Source: Polyangiaceae bacterium
Lineage (GTDB): Bacteria > Myxococcota_A > Polyangia > Polyangiales > Polyangiaceae
Direction: 5' to 3'
NCBI GenBank assembly: GCA_013361525.1
Contig: JABFXY010000115.1
Span: forward strand, 1-59,892
Length of the DNA: 59,892 nucleotides
The notes under the pieces are model-generated. The model searched no databases, was not told the origin of the DNA, and saw only the letters and a program-made list of their open reading frames with translations. The translations under genes were made by a program, and so were the position numbers. Positions 9,350 through 16,755 of the stretch are shown piece by piece (positions within the stretch are counted from its first letter, which is position 1; every line of letters starts with the position of its first letter).

Positions 9350-10055
9350 AGGTCAGCCACCGAACGAGCGGAGCAACCGCCTTGGCGTGCTTGACCACCT
9401 CGTCGAGAAGACCGCGCTCGGCGATCAGCTTCGGCGACGAAAACGCCGGAAATGTCACGATGAGCCCTTTGTGCTTCAACAGGGCGGCGCGCGGGTGCTC
9501 GGGGTCGACGCCCCTCGGTACCTTCTTGAGCTGCTCGAAGGAGCCGATTTCGTAGCCCTTCTTTTCGAGCTTCGCCGTCAGCGCCTGAAGCTCCTTGCCG
9601 CTGTCGTCGTCGAGCACGGCCTCGCGGAAACGCGCGAGCTGCGGCCCATCCATCATGTAGTGGCCCGCGGCGGCGAGGCACTTGGTCCCGATTTGCACGT
9701 AGAGCGGCGATGGGGCGTCGTTCGTCCCCTTCTTGCCGACGCTCATGTAGAGCACACCGCCGACGTGGGTCTTGTACGGCGACTTGTCCGGGCTGAATCG
9801 AACATCGCGGTGAATGCGAAACACCTTCGGCTCGGCGATCTCGCAATCAGGATACGCGCCGTCCACACGGTCCCTCGCTTCGGCGAGGAGCGCCTGCATC
9901 GGCTCTTCGTATCCTGTCTTGAACTCGCCCTTGTGCGCGGCGAACCACGCTCGGTCCTGGCGCTTCGCGAGCTCACGAAAGAACGTGCAACGAGCGTCCG
10001 CGAAGCCTTCGAACCGCTCAGTCTTTGCTGAAGTACTCTTGACCTTGGTAGGCAC
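9327..10055 (-). CDS. DUF2461-family protein, 242 aa
   Basis: Matches the DUF2461/TIGR02453 family, recognised from the early FEGFADARCTFFRELAKRQDRAWF segment, the conserved RIHRDVRFSPDKSPYK stretch, and HYMMDGPQLARFREAV. Family function is not established. It starts at GTG 10055, 38 bp inside the 3' end of deoC, so it is probably translated from the same transcript. Its 3' end overlaps the end of the convergent YkgJ-family gene by 23 bp. Confidence 0.85.
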   Translation of the reverse strand: MPTKVKSTSAKTERFEGFADARCTFFRELAKRQDRAWFAAHKGEFKTGYEEPMQALLAEARDRVDGAYPDCEIAEPKVFRIHRDVRFSPDKSPYKTHVGGVLYMSVGKKGTNDAPSPLYVQIGTKCLAAAGHYMMDGPQLARFREAVLDDDSGKELQALTAKLEKKGYEIGSFEQLKKVPRGVDPEHPRAALLKHKGLIVTFPAFSSPKLIAERGLLDEVVKHAKAVAPLVRWLTFNVPARG

Positions 10056-10908
10056 CGGTGCGCTCCTTCTCGAGCTGCATCAAGACGTCGTTCAAGAGCA
10101 CCGACGCACCGAAACGGAACATGTCGGCGGTGAGCCACGCGTCGCCGAGCGTCTCCTTCACCATCACGAGGTAGTGGAGCGCCTGCTTCGCCGTCCGGAT
10201 GCCGCCCGCGGGCTTCATCCCGATGCGCTTGCCGGTTCGGTAGTAGTAATCGCGGATCGCCTCGAGCATCACCAGCGTCACGGGAGGCGTCGCAGCGGGC
10301 TGGATCTTCCCGGTCGACGTCTTGATGAAGTCGGCACCCGCGAGCATCGCGATCTGGCTCGCCTTGCGCACGACATCGTAGGTGCCGAGCTCGCCCGTCT
10401 CGAGGATCACCTTCAGATGCGCCTCGCCGCACGCATCTTTCACGGCGGCGATCTCGTCGAAGATCTTGCCGTGCTCGCCGGCGAGCATCGCGCCGCGATC
10501 GATCACCATGTCGATCTCGTCGGCGCCGAGCTCCACCGCGCGGCGGGTGTCGTCGAGCTTCACCGGCAGCGGCGACAGACCGCTCGGAAACGCCGTCGCG
10601 ACGCTGGCGACCTTCACCGTCGAACCTTCGAGCGCCTTCTTCGCGACGGGAACGAGGTTCGGGTAGACGCAGACCGCGGCACAGGAAGGTGTGCCCTCGG
10701 CCTCGTGCGGCCAGCGCGCCTTCTGGCACATCATCTCGACCTTGCCCGGCGTGTCCTTCCCCTCGAGGGTCGTCAGATCCATCATCGAGATGGCGAGCTT
10801 CAGCCCGGCGACCTTCGATGCTTTTTTGAGGCTGCGCTTGCCGAGAGCTTGGGCGCGCTCTTCGACGTAAACCTTGTCGACGGTGGGGCACGAGAAGTCG
10901 GGATACAC
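10018..10908 (-). CDS. deoC: Deoxyribose-phosphate aldolase, 296 aa
   Basis: Converts 2-deoxy-D-ribose 5-phosphate into glyceraldehyde 3-phosphate and acetaldehyde in deoxynucleoside breakdown. Key elements are ISMMDLTTLEG, the AVCVYPNLVP strand, ADEIDMVID, the Schiff-base lysine in DFIKTSTGK and the second catalytic lysine in GMKPAGGIRT. The start is GTG and gives a 296-residue protein, somewhat longer than short DeoC forms of about 220 residues but similar to the enterobacterial and eukaryotic-like class. It overlaps the DUF2461 gene downstream. The upstream region carries one copy of the dispersed repeat. Confidence 0.92.
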   Translation of the reverse strand: MYPDFSCPTVDKVYVEERAQALGKRSLKKASKVAGLKLAISMMDLTTLEGKDTPGKVEMMCQKARWPHEAEGTPSCAAVCVYPNLVPVAKKALEGSTVKVASVATAFPSGLSPLPVKLDDTRRAVELGADEIDMVIDRGAMLAGEHGKIFDEIAAVKDACGEAHLKVILETGELGTYDVVRKASQIAMLAGADFIKTSTGKIQPAATPPVTLVMLEAIRDYYYRTGKRIGMKPAGGIRTAKQALHYLVMVKETLGDAWLTADMFRFGASVLLNDVLMQLEKERTGAYQGQEYFSKD

Positions 10909-10956
10909 GGTGGCGGCAGCCTACCAGACCTTGCCGGCTGCGTACCCGCGCTCGTG

Positions 10957-11096
10957 CTGACCCCAGACCTCGCTTCTGTCGAGCTCGCGACGCGGCCCGC
11001 CCTGACGGGCGAGCGGGCCGGTCGCTCGGCCCCTTCGGCACAAGTGTGAGCGCTGGGTTCGTTTGTTTCGGGTCGACCCAGCTGAGCGCTGGGTCT
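10957..11096 (+). repeat. Dispersed repeat copy A (about 140 bp)
   Basis: This stretch matches the reverse complement of 44531-44670. The first 80 bases (from CTGACCCCAG) are about 90% identical by eye, including the block GCGACGCGGCCCGCCCT. The rest is about 75% identical with small indels and ends in the shared CCCAGCTGAGCGCTGGG. Two hairpins are preserved in both copies: GGCCCG...CGGGCC and CCCAGC-TGAGC-GCTGGG. It lies between the divergent deoC and alpha/beta hydrolase genes, ending 12 bp before the hydrolase ATG. Confidence 0.85.
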
Positions 11097-11108
11097 AAGA
11101 GGCCGCGC

Positions 11109-11999
11109 ATGGTGCAGGTCCGCGAGCGCATCGAGCGCGTTCGAGCGAACGGTATCGAGCTCGCCGTTCACCGTTTCGAGGCCGATTCTGCCGATGCAGA
11201 CACTCCGCCGGCGAAGCAAACGCTCCTGCTCCTGCATGGGTTTCTCGACGCCGCCGCGACGTGGGATCTCGTCGCCGCACCGCTCGCGCGCGCCGGTTAC
11301 GAGGTCCTCGCGCCCGACTTCCGCGGCTTCGGCGAGAGCGACCGCGTGCCCGAGGGCGGCTACTACCACTTCGCCGACTACGTCGCGGACATGGACGACC
11401 TCGTCCGCGCGCTCGCGCCGCGCTCACTCAGCATCGTCGCCCACAGCATGGGCGGCGGCGTCGCGACCCTCTTCGCCGGCGCCCGTCCCGAACGCGTCGA
11501 GAAGCTCGTCGTGATGGAAGGCCTCGGCCCCATCAGCGATCCACCCGCCTATTCCGTCGACCGGATGCGCCGGTGGCTCGCCGACCGTCAGAAGATCTCG
11601 CGCACGCCGAGGCTGATCTCCTCGATGGACGAGGCACTGGAGCGCCTCGCCGCGACACATCCGCGCATCGATCGCGACGTCCTGCGCACCCGCGCCGAGA
11701 AGCTCGTTCGCCGTGGCGCCGACGGGACCATCAGCTGGGCTTGGGACCCGCTCCACCGAACGACCTCACCCACCCCGTTCCAGACCGAGGTGTATGGTTC
11801 GTTTCTTCGCGCCATCACGTGTCCGACCTTGTTCGTCAGCGGCGGGCCGACCGGGTGGCATCCGCCGGACGAGGCCGAACGCCTCGCGCTCTTCCAAAAG
11901 CTCGATCGGGTCGAGCTCCCGGACGCCGGGCACATGATGCACTGGACGGCCCCGGACGCAGTCGCCGGCGCAATCCTCTCGTTCCTCGCGAGCGCCTGA
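11109..11999 (+). CDS. Alpha/beta hydrolase, 296 aa
   Basis: A soluble alpha/beta-hydrolase-fold enzyme. The oxyanion region is LLLHGFLDAAATWD near residue 40. The nucleophile elbow is VAHSMGGGVA (Ser near residue 113), and the catalytic His is in PDAGHMMHW near the C-terminus. The substrate cannot be inferred. A longer in-frame GTG start at 11046 would lie inside the dispersed repeat. The ATG at 11109, preceded by AGAGG, is preferred. It may be co-transcribed with the desaturase 61 bp downstream. Confidence 0.87.
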   Translation: MVQVRERIERVRANGIELAVHRFEADSADADTPPAKQTLLLLHGFLDAAATWDLVAAPLARAGYEVLAPDFRGFGESDRVPEGGYYHFADYVADMDDLVRALAPRSLSIVAHSMGGGVATLFAGARPERVEKLVVMEGLGPISDPPAYSVDRMRRWLADRQKISRTPRLISSMDEALERLAATHPRIDRDVLRTRAEKLVRRGADGTISWAWDPLHRTTSPTPFQTEVYGSFLRAITCPTLFVSGGPTGWHPPDEAERLALFQKLDRVELPDAGHMMHWTAPDAVAGAILSFLASA

Positions 12000-12060
12000 C
12001 CGGACGAAACGTGGCCGAGGCCTGACGGAACCGTGACAGTCGGTCCCTTAGGCTGCGAGC

Positions 12061-12960
12061 GTGACTGGCACAGCCACGACCGACGCATCGGAAAAGCGCA
12101 TCAACTGGCTCGGCTCCACGCCGTTTTTCCTCATCCACCTCGGCGCCTTCGCGGGCGTCTTCTACTTCGGGTGGTCGTGGAAGGGGCTGCTCCTCGCCGT
12201 CGCGCTCTACGCGGTCCGCATGTTCGGCGTCACCGGCGGCTACCACCGCTACTTCTCGCATCGCTCGTTCAAGACGAGCCGCGTGATGCAGTTTCTCCTC
12301 GCGTTCCTCGCGCAAACCAGCGCGCAGAAAGGCGCACTGTGGTGGGCGTCGCATCATCGCCTCCACCACAAGAACTCCGACCAGGAAGGCGACGTCCACT
12401 CCGCGAAGCTCGACGGCCTGTTCTGGTCGCACGTCGGCTGGATCCTCTCCGGCAAATACGACGACACCGACTACGACCGCGTGCGCGACCTCGCGAAGTA
12501 CCCGGAGCTTCGCTTTCTCAACAAGTACCACCTCGTCCCGCCGACCGTCTTCGGCGTCAGCCTCTTCCTCGTCGGCGGCTGGCCGGCGCTCTATTGGGGA
12601 TTGTTCGTCTCGACCGTTCTGCTCTGGCACGGGACGTTCACCATCAATTCGCTCACGCATATGTGGGGCAGCCGCCGCTACAAGACGACGGACGACAGCC
12701 GCAACAACCTCTGGCTCGCGATCATCACGAGCGGCGAAGGCTGGCACAACAACCACCATCACTATCAGCGCGCCGCGAACCAGGGCTGGTACTGGTGGGA
12801 GATCGATACGACCTATTACGTCCTCTGGCTCATGTCGAAGCTCGGCCTCGTCTGGGATCTCCACATCGTCCCCCGCCGCATCCGCGACGCCCACGGCGCC
12901 TCGCTCGCATCGAAGCCCACGTCCACCGAAGTCGTCATCGCCGCGCCTCAAGCGCAGTAG
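12061..12960 (+). CDS. Acyl-CoA/fatty-acid delta-9 desaturase, 299 aa
   Basis: A membrane di-iron desaturase that introduces a cis double bond in acyl chains. The three histidine boxes are intact: HRYFSH near residue 62, HRLHHKNSD near residue 99 and HNNHHHY near residue 235. Hydrophobic helices lie around residues 20-55 and 165-200. The start is GTG and the length is typical of bacterial acyl-CoA desaturases. A long hairpin follows the stop codon. Confidence 0.92.
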   Translation: MTGTATTDASEKRINWLGSTPFFLIHLGAFAGVFYFGWSWKGLLLAVALYAVRMFGVTGGYHRYFSHRSFKTSRVMQFLLAFLAQTSAQKGALWWASHHRLHHKNSDQEGDVHSAKLDGLFWSHVGWILSGKYDDTDYDRVRDLAKYPELRFLNKYHLVPPTVFGVSLFLVGGWPALYWGLFVSTVLLWHGTFTINSLTHMWGSRRYKTTDDSRNNLWLAIITSGEGWHNNHHHYQRAANQGWYWWEIDTTYYVLWLMSKLGLVWDLHIVPRRIRDAHGASLASKPTSTEVVIAAPQAQ

Positions 12961-12980
12961 CGCCCTCGCAAGCCGGACGA

Positions 12981-13101
12981 GAGGGGGTCGCCAAGGGCGC
13001 CAAGGGAAGAGAGAGAAAGACAGAGAAAGAGGGTTTTCTCCTTCTCGTGAAATAACCCTCTTCTTCCTCTTTCTGCCCTTGGCGCCCTTGGCGACCCCCT
13101 C
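12981..13101. terminator. Long hairpin between convergent genes (perfect 26-bp arms)
   Basis: Bases 12981-13006 are the exact reverse complement of 13076-13101. The arms contain the repeated unit GCCAAGGGC/GCCAAGGG. Inside them, purine-rich 13007-13037 pairs imperfectly with pyrimidine-rich 13052-13075, so the whole 121-bp stretch can fold as one hairpin. It lies between the stops of two convergent genes. It could act as a bidirectional terminator, or be a copy of a dispersed palindromic element. Confidence 0.75.
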
Positions 13102-13105
13102 TTCT

Positions 13106-14206
13106 CTATCTCTTCTTCGGAAGCGGCTTGCGGTGCACAGGGCGCGCGGCGGGGAGCTTGCGCGGGGCGGCGGCGCGGGGGACGGGTTTGCGGGGGGTGG
13201 CGCGGGCGATGCGCGGGCCGTATTGCGCTAGCTTCGCGCCGAGCGCGGTCGCGTCTTCGTCGAAGAAGCGAACGTGGAAGTGTGTCGCGTGGCCGTGGAC
13301 GTGACGGACGATCGCGTTCTTCTTGTCGTCGATTTCGAATAGGCCTTCGAGCGGCATTCGCTCTTTGTCGCCGAGCGATTGCATATAGTCGCGTAGAAGG
13401 CGCTGGACCGATCGGTCCATGAAAACGTATTCGACGTTGCCGCCCTCGATGAGGGAGCGCACGAGCGCCCATGTCCGCGGGACGTCGAGCGTGTCGGCTG
13501 TCGCCGGGAGGAACCAGCCGGGGCCTTCTCGGTAGTAGTACCCGATGTCCGCATCGAGACCGGATTGGTGGCTTCGATGGGGCGACAGAAAGCCGCCGCC
13601 CTGACGGCTGATGTCGCCGACGGAGAGCTTCGGTGTCCCGTCGTAGCAGCGGCGCACCTCACGAACCGCCCGCTCGATCGACGCGACGACCGTCCGCGTC
13701 CCCCAGCCGTGGTCACCCGCCGGCGTGATCCCTTCACTTGCTCGAAGCTGAACGCCGCCGAACAAAGAGCCGCGCGTCGGCCCGCCGATCGAAGCGGAGC
13801 CGAGCTGCTCGGGGTCGTCGCGCAGGAGCTTCGCGACGTCGGCGCTCGCGAGCGAGACAGGCGCCGCGCGCTCGAGCTTCGGCTCCGGCTCGCAGTCGGC
13901 TTGCACGGCAGCGGCGGCCTGCGCCTCGATGGTCGGTGTCGCGATCACGCCGCGCGGAGCGTGCCGCGCGATGGTGGCCGAACGCCGCGGGGCGTCCTCC
14001 ACCGCGAGGGCTTTCGGTGCGCGCATGACACCAACGACCAGCGCCGCGAGCACGCCCATCCCGGTCAAAGCGGCCGATAACCCGATGCCCCAGTGCCAGA
14101 GCGCGTGCCGCGCGCGCGCGCGACGCACGTCCTGGGGGAGGTGGGTGCTCGCAGGCCCGAGATCGAACCCCGAGATCTGTGCGTGCGGCTGAAGTCGCGG
14201 CACCAT
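13106..14206 (-). CDS. MepA-like (M74) murein endopeptidase with membrane anchor, 366 aa
   Basis: Belongs with penicillin-insensitive murein endopeptidases, which cleave D-Ala-meso-DAP cross-links in peptidoglycan. The metal site is visible as SPHRSHQSGLDADIGYY and the later HVHGHATHFHVRF. One hydrophobic anchor (WGIGLSAALTGMGVLAALVV) is near the N-terminus, so the catalytic part would be periplasmic. The C-terminal tail is rich in Pro, Arg and Lys. ATG 14206 is preferred, with AGGA upstream; an in-frame TTG at 14239 would add 11 residues. It converges with the desaturase across the long hairpin. Confidence 0.85.
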   Translation of the reverse strand: MVPRLQPHAQISGFDLGPASTHLPQDVRRARARHALWHWGIGLSAALTGMGVLAALVVGVMRAPKALAVEDAPRRSATIARHAPRGVIATPTIEAQAAAAVQADCEPEPKLERAAPVSLASADVAKLLRDDPEQLGSASIGGPTRGSLFGGVQLRASEGITPAGDHGWGTRTVVASIERAVREVRRCYDGTPKLSVGDISRQGGGFLSPHRSHQSGLDADIGYYYREGPGWFLPATADTLDVPRTWALVRSLIEGGNVEYVFMDRSVQRLLRDYMQSLGDKERMPLEGLFEIDDKKNAIVRHVHGHATHFHVRFFDEDATALGAKLAQYGPRIARATPRKPVPRAAAPRKLPAARPVHRKPLPKKR

Positions 14207-14296
14207 TCGGCCGCGGATCCTATCCGAGTTTTCGCTCAATGCGTGTACCGCATCGCCCGTTGCAGAAACGATTCCACGCGGCGATCGTTGGTGCTC

Positions 14297-15207
14297 CTAC
14301 GATTCCGCCGTCGCTGCGAGCATACCGAGATCGACGTTCGCGCCGCACAGGAGCACGCCGACGCGCTCGCCCGATTTCGGCGTGTATCGGCCCGAAATCA
14401 GCGCACCGAACGCCGCCGCGCCGCCGGGCTCCACGGCGATGCGAAGCTCGCGCCACAGCGTGCGCTGCGCCGCGCGAATCGCGTCGTCCTCGACGAGCAC
14501 CACCCGATCGATCGTCGACTGCGCAATCTGCAAAACGACCGTCCCAGCGGATCGCGCACCGAGGGAATCCGCCGCGACGGACTCGACAGGAACGTCGACC
14601 GGACGCCCCGCTTCCAGCGCAGCATGAAGAGCGCGCGAGCCCGCGGGCTCCACCGCGACGACGCGCACCCGCCGATTCCAGAACGCACCGAGCCCGGCGG
14701 CGAGACCACCACCACCCGAAGCGACGAGGACCGTGTCGAGCTTCGCGTCGTCGTCCCATTCGCGCGCGACCGTCCCCGCGCCCGCGATGGTCGTCGCGCG
14801 GTCGTAGGGATGAACGAGCGTCGCGCCCGTCTCCGCGACGTGTCGGTCGCAGGCCTCTTGCGCGTCGGCATAGCGGCGCCCACCGATCACGATCTCGGCG
14901 CCGTGCGCGCGGATCGCCGCGACCTTTGCAGGCGACGCGATCTCCGGAACGAACACCCGCGCCGGCAAGCCGAGCGTCTTCGCCGCGTACGCGACCGCGA
15001 CACCGTGATTGCCGCCCGACGCAGCCGCGACGGCGACCGGAGGCGTCGCCTGCGACAAGAGCGTATTGAACGCGCCGCGCGTCTTGAACGATCCGCATCG
15101 AGCCCGAAAGCTCCGGCGGCGAGCGACAGCGCAGGTGTTCGACGAATGTGCGGCGCGATCCGCCGATGGGCGGCAGCGACGTCGTCAGGGGTGACCGGCA
15201 AGCTCAT
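14297..15207 (-). pseudogene. Threonine/serine dehydratase (PLP-dependent), frameshifted with internal deletion
   Basis: The ATG at 15207, with GAGGAAG 8 bases upstream, begins MSLPVTPDDVAAAHRRI...TPALSLAAGAFGLDAD, the normal start of the fold-type II dehydratase family. The second half lies in another frame: GSFKTRGAFNTLLSQ with the PLP lysine, then ASGGNHGVAVAYAA, VASGGGGLAAGL and EPGGAAAFGAL. At the junction near 15095-15100 the frame changes, and about 13 residues normally found between LDAD and GSFK (the LKLELLQ-type strand) are missing. This looks like a deletion of roughly 40 bp that is not a multiple of three. It is either a real pseudogene or a sequencing/assembly error. Confidence 0.78.
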
Positions 15208-15344
15208 GGGGTTCACTTCCTCGCGGCTGAACGGGTAGCACGAACCGCAGGGCATCGGCGGTACCGAGACGAACGACCTGCATCGGAATCGCCCCGACGG
15301 GGTCATCGCTTGATGCGCGGACCGCCGCGTGGTCTAGCCGCGCC

Positions 15345-16736
15345 GTGACACGGACGCTCGCTCGCAACACGCTACTGCTCGCGCTTACCTTTCAAGCCGC
15401 CGCGTGCAGGGACACACCGGCAGGCGCGCCGTCGGCGTCTGCTGCAGAGGCGACGCCGGCCGGCGTCGACAGCGCCGAACCAGCGGCGTCCGGCCCGGCA
15501 GCCCCGGTCGGTCAGCAAGACGGGTTCTCGATCACCATCCGACATCCGAAGAGCTTCTTCGACGCGCTCGACCGCGCGTCGGGACAACCGAGCGGCGGCA
15601 GCGCGAAAGCGATGCTCGGTTCTAATGCGCAGGTGGTCAGCCTCGATTCGGATCAAGACGTCGTGCTCGATTCGAAAGGGGGCTGGGCGGACCTGCGGCT
15701 CGAGAAGCGTACGGCGGCCGCGACGCCCCCGGGTGACCCGCTGCCGTCGCTGACCATCGAATTCGACGGTCCGCGCGCCGTCGCCACGTTGCCCATCGTC
15801 TTCGACACGATGATGGAGGCGCTCGAGGATCGACTCGCCGACTCCGATACGAAGAACGCGGTCATCAATGGGATGAGCGTCTCGGAATGGATCAGCGTGA
15901 TGGAGAAGGGTGTCCGCGAAGGAACGGTCGGCGTCGAGCGTTTTGCACTCGCGATCGTCCCCGTTCGCGAGGACGAGACGAAAATCACCGCGGACATCAC
16001 GATTGAAGAGGGGCAGTTTCCGCTGACGCCGGCGCTGCAATACCTCCGTAGCATCTCCGCCGACGTAGCGCCGATTGGAGACGCCGTTCGCTATTGTCCC
16101 GATTCGCCGACATTCGTCCTCGGCGTAATGCCCCGCCCAAACTCGGGCCCCACGACGTTCCAATTGCTGAGCGCCGTCCTGAAAGGCCTCGGGGTGACTG
16201 ATTTCGATCCCAAAGCGCAGGCGATGTTCGCCACCATCAAGGGCCCCGCCATTGTCTGTCAGGCGCCGGGTGACGCGGGACTCGAGACCTGGGAGGTTGT
16301 GTCGTTCACCGACGACGCGAAGGCGGCGAGCGCCGCGTTTGCTGCACTACGAGCGCAGAACGGCGAGTCGGGCGCGGTGAGATTCAAGCTCGAGACAACG
16401 ACCGACGCGTTTACGCTCCACATGGAGCAGGAGGGCCGGACGAACGCGATGGCCGCACGGATCATCGACGGGCGTCTCGTCACCGCGGTCGGCTCGCCCG
16501 CCGTCATCGACAAGATGAAAAAGGCGCACGAGCCGCGGCAAAACCCAACATCCAGGCGCCCCCCCGGCGGCGCACCTTTTTCAGCCAATGTCGATTTCGG
16601 TGCCCTGGTCAACCGACCCGGACCGCCGTCGACCCTGCTCGTTGCCGCGAAGGCGCCGACCGAACGCGGCATTCGGATCGAGCTGACCGCCGATACCGCG
16701 GCGACCAAGCTTCTGGTCGACATGCTGAGCAAGTAG
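15345..16736 (+). CDS. Predicted lipoprotein of unknown function, 463 aa
   Basis: A GTG start gives an N-terminal signal ending in QAAAC, consistent with a lipoprotein. An Ala/Pro/Ser-rich linker occupies residues 22-55. The remaining 400 residues contain mixed alpha/beta segments such as ITIRHPKSFFDALDRASG and VRFKLETTTDAFTLHMEQEG, with no catalytic motif I recognise. Its envelope location is inferred from the lipobox only. The gene stands alone, divergent from the broken dehydratase and convergent with the amidase operon. Confidence 0.7.
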   Translation: MTRTLARNTLLLALTFQAAACRDTPAGAPSASAAEATPAGVDSAEPAASGPAAPVGQQDGFSITIRHPKSFFDALDRASGQPSGGSAKAMLGSNAQVVSLDSDQDVVLDSKGGWADLRLEKRTAAATPPGDPLPSLTIEFDGPRAVATLPIVFDTMMEALEDRLADSDTKNAVINGMSVSEWISVMEKGVREGTVGVERFALAIVPVREDETKITADITIEEGQFPLTPALQYLRSISADVAPIGDAVRYCPDSPTFVLGVMPRPNSGPTTFQLLSAVLKGLGVTDFDPKAQAMFATIKGPAIVCQAPGDAGLETWEVVSFTDDAKAASAAFAALRAQNGESGAVRFKLETTTDAFTLHMEQEGRTNAMAARIIDGRLVTAVGSPAVIDKMKKAHEPRQNPTSRRPPGGAPFSANVDFGALVNRPGPPSTLLVAAKAPTERGIRIELTADTAATKLLVDMLSK

Positions 16737-16755
16737 CTGGTTCAAACGGTAAGCA

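Noticed and set aside
11046..11108. GTG start for the alpha/beta hydrolase
   Set aside because: This extension lies within the dispersed repeat, so it is unlikely to be protein; ATG 11109 has AGAGG upstream.
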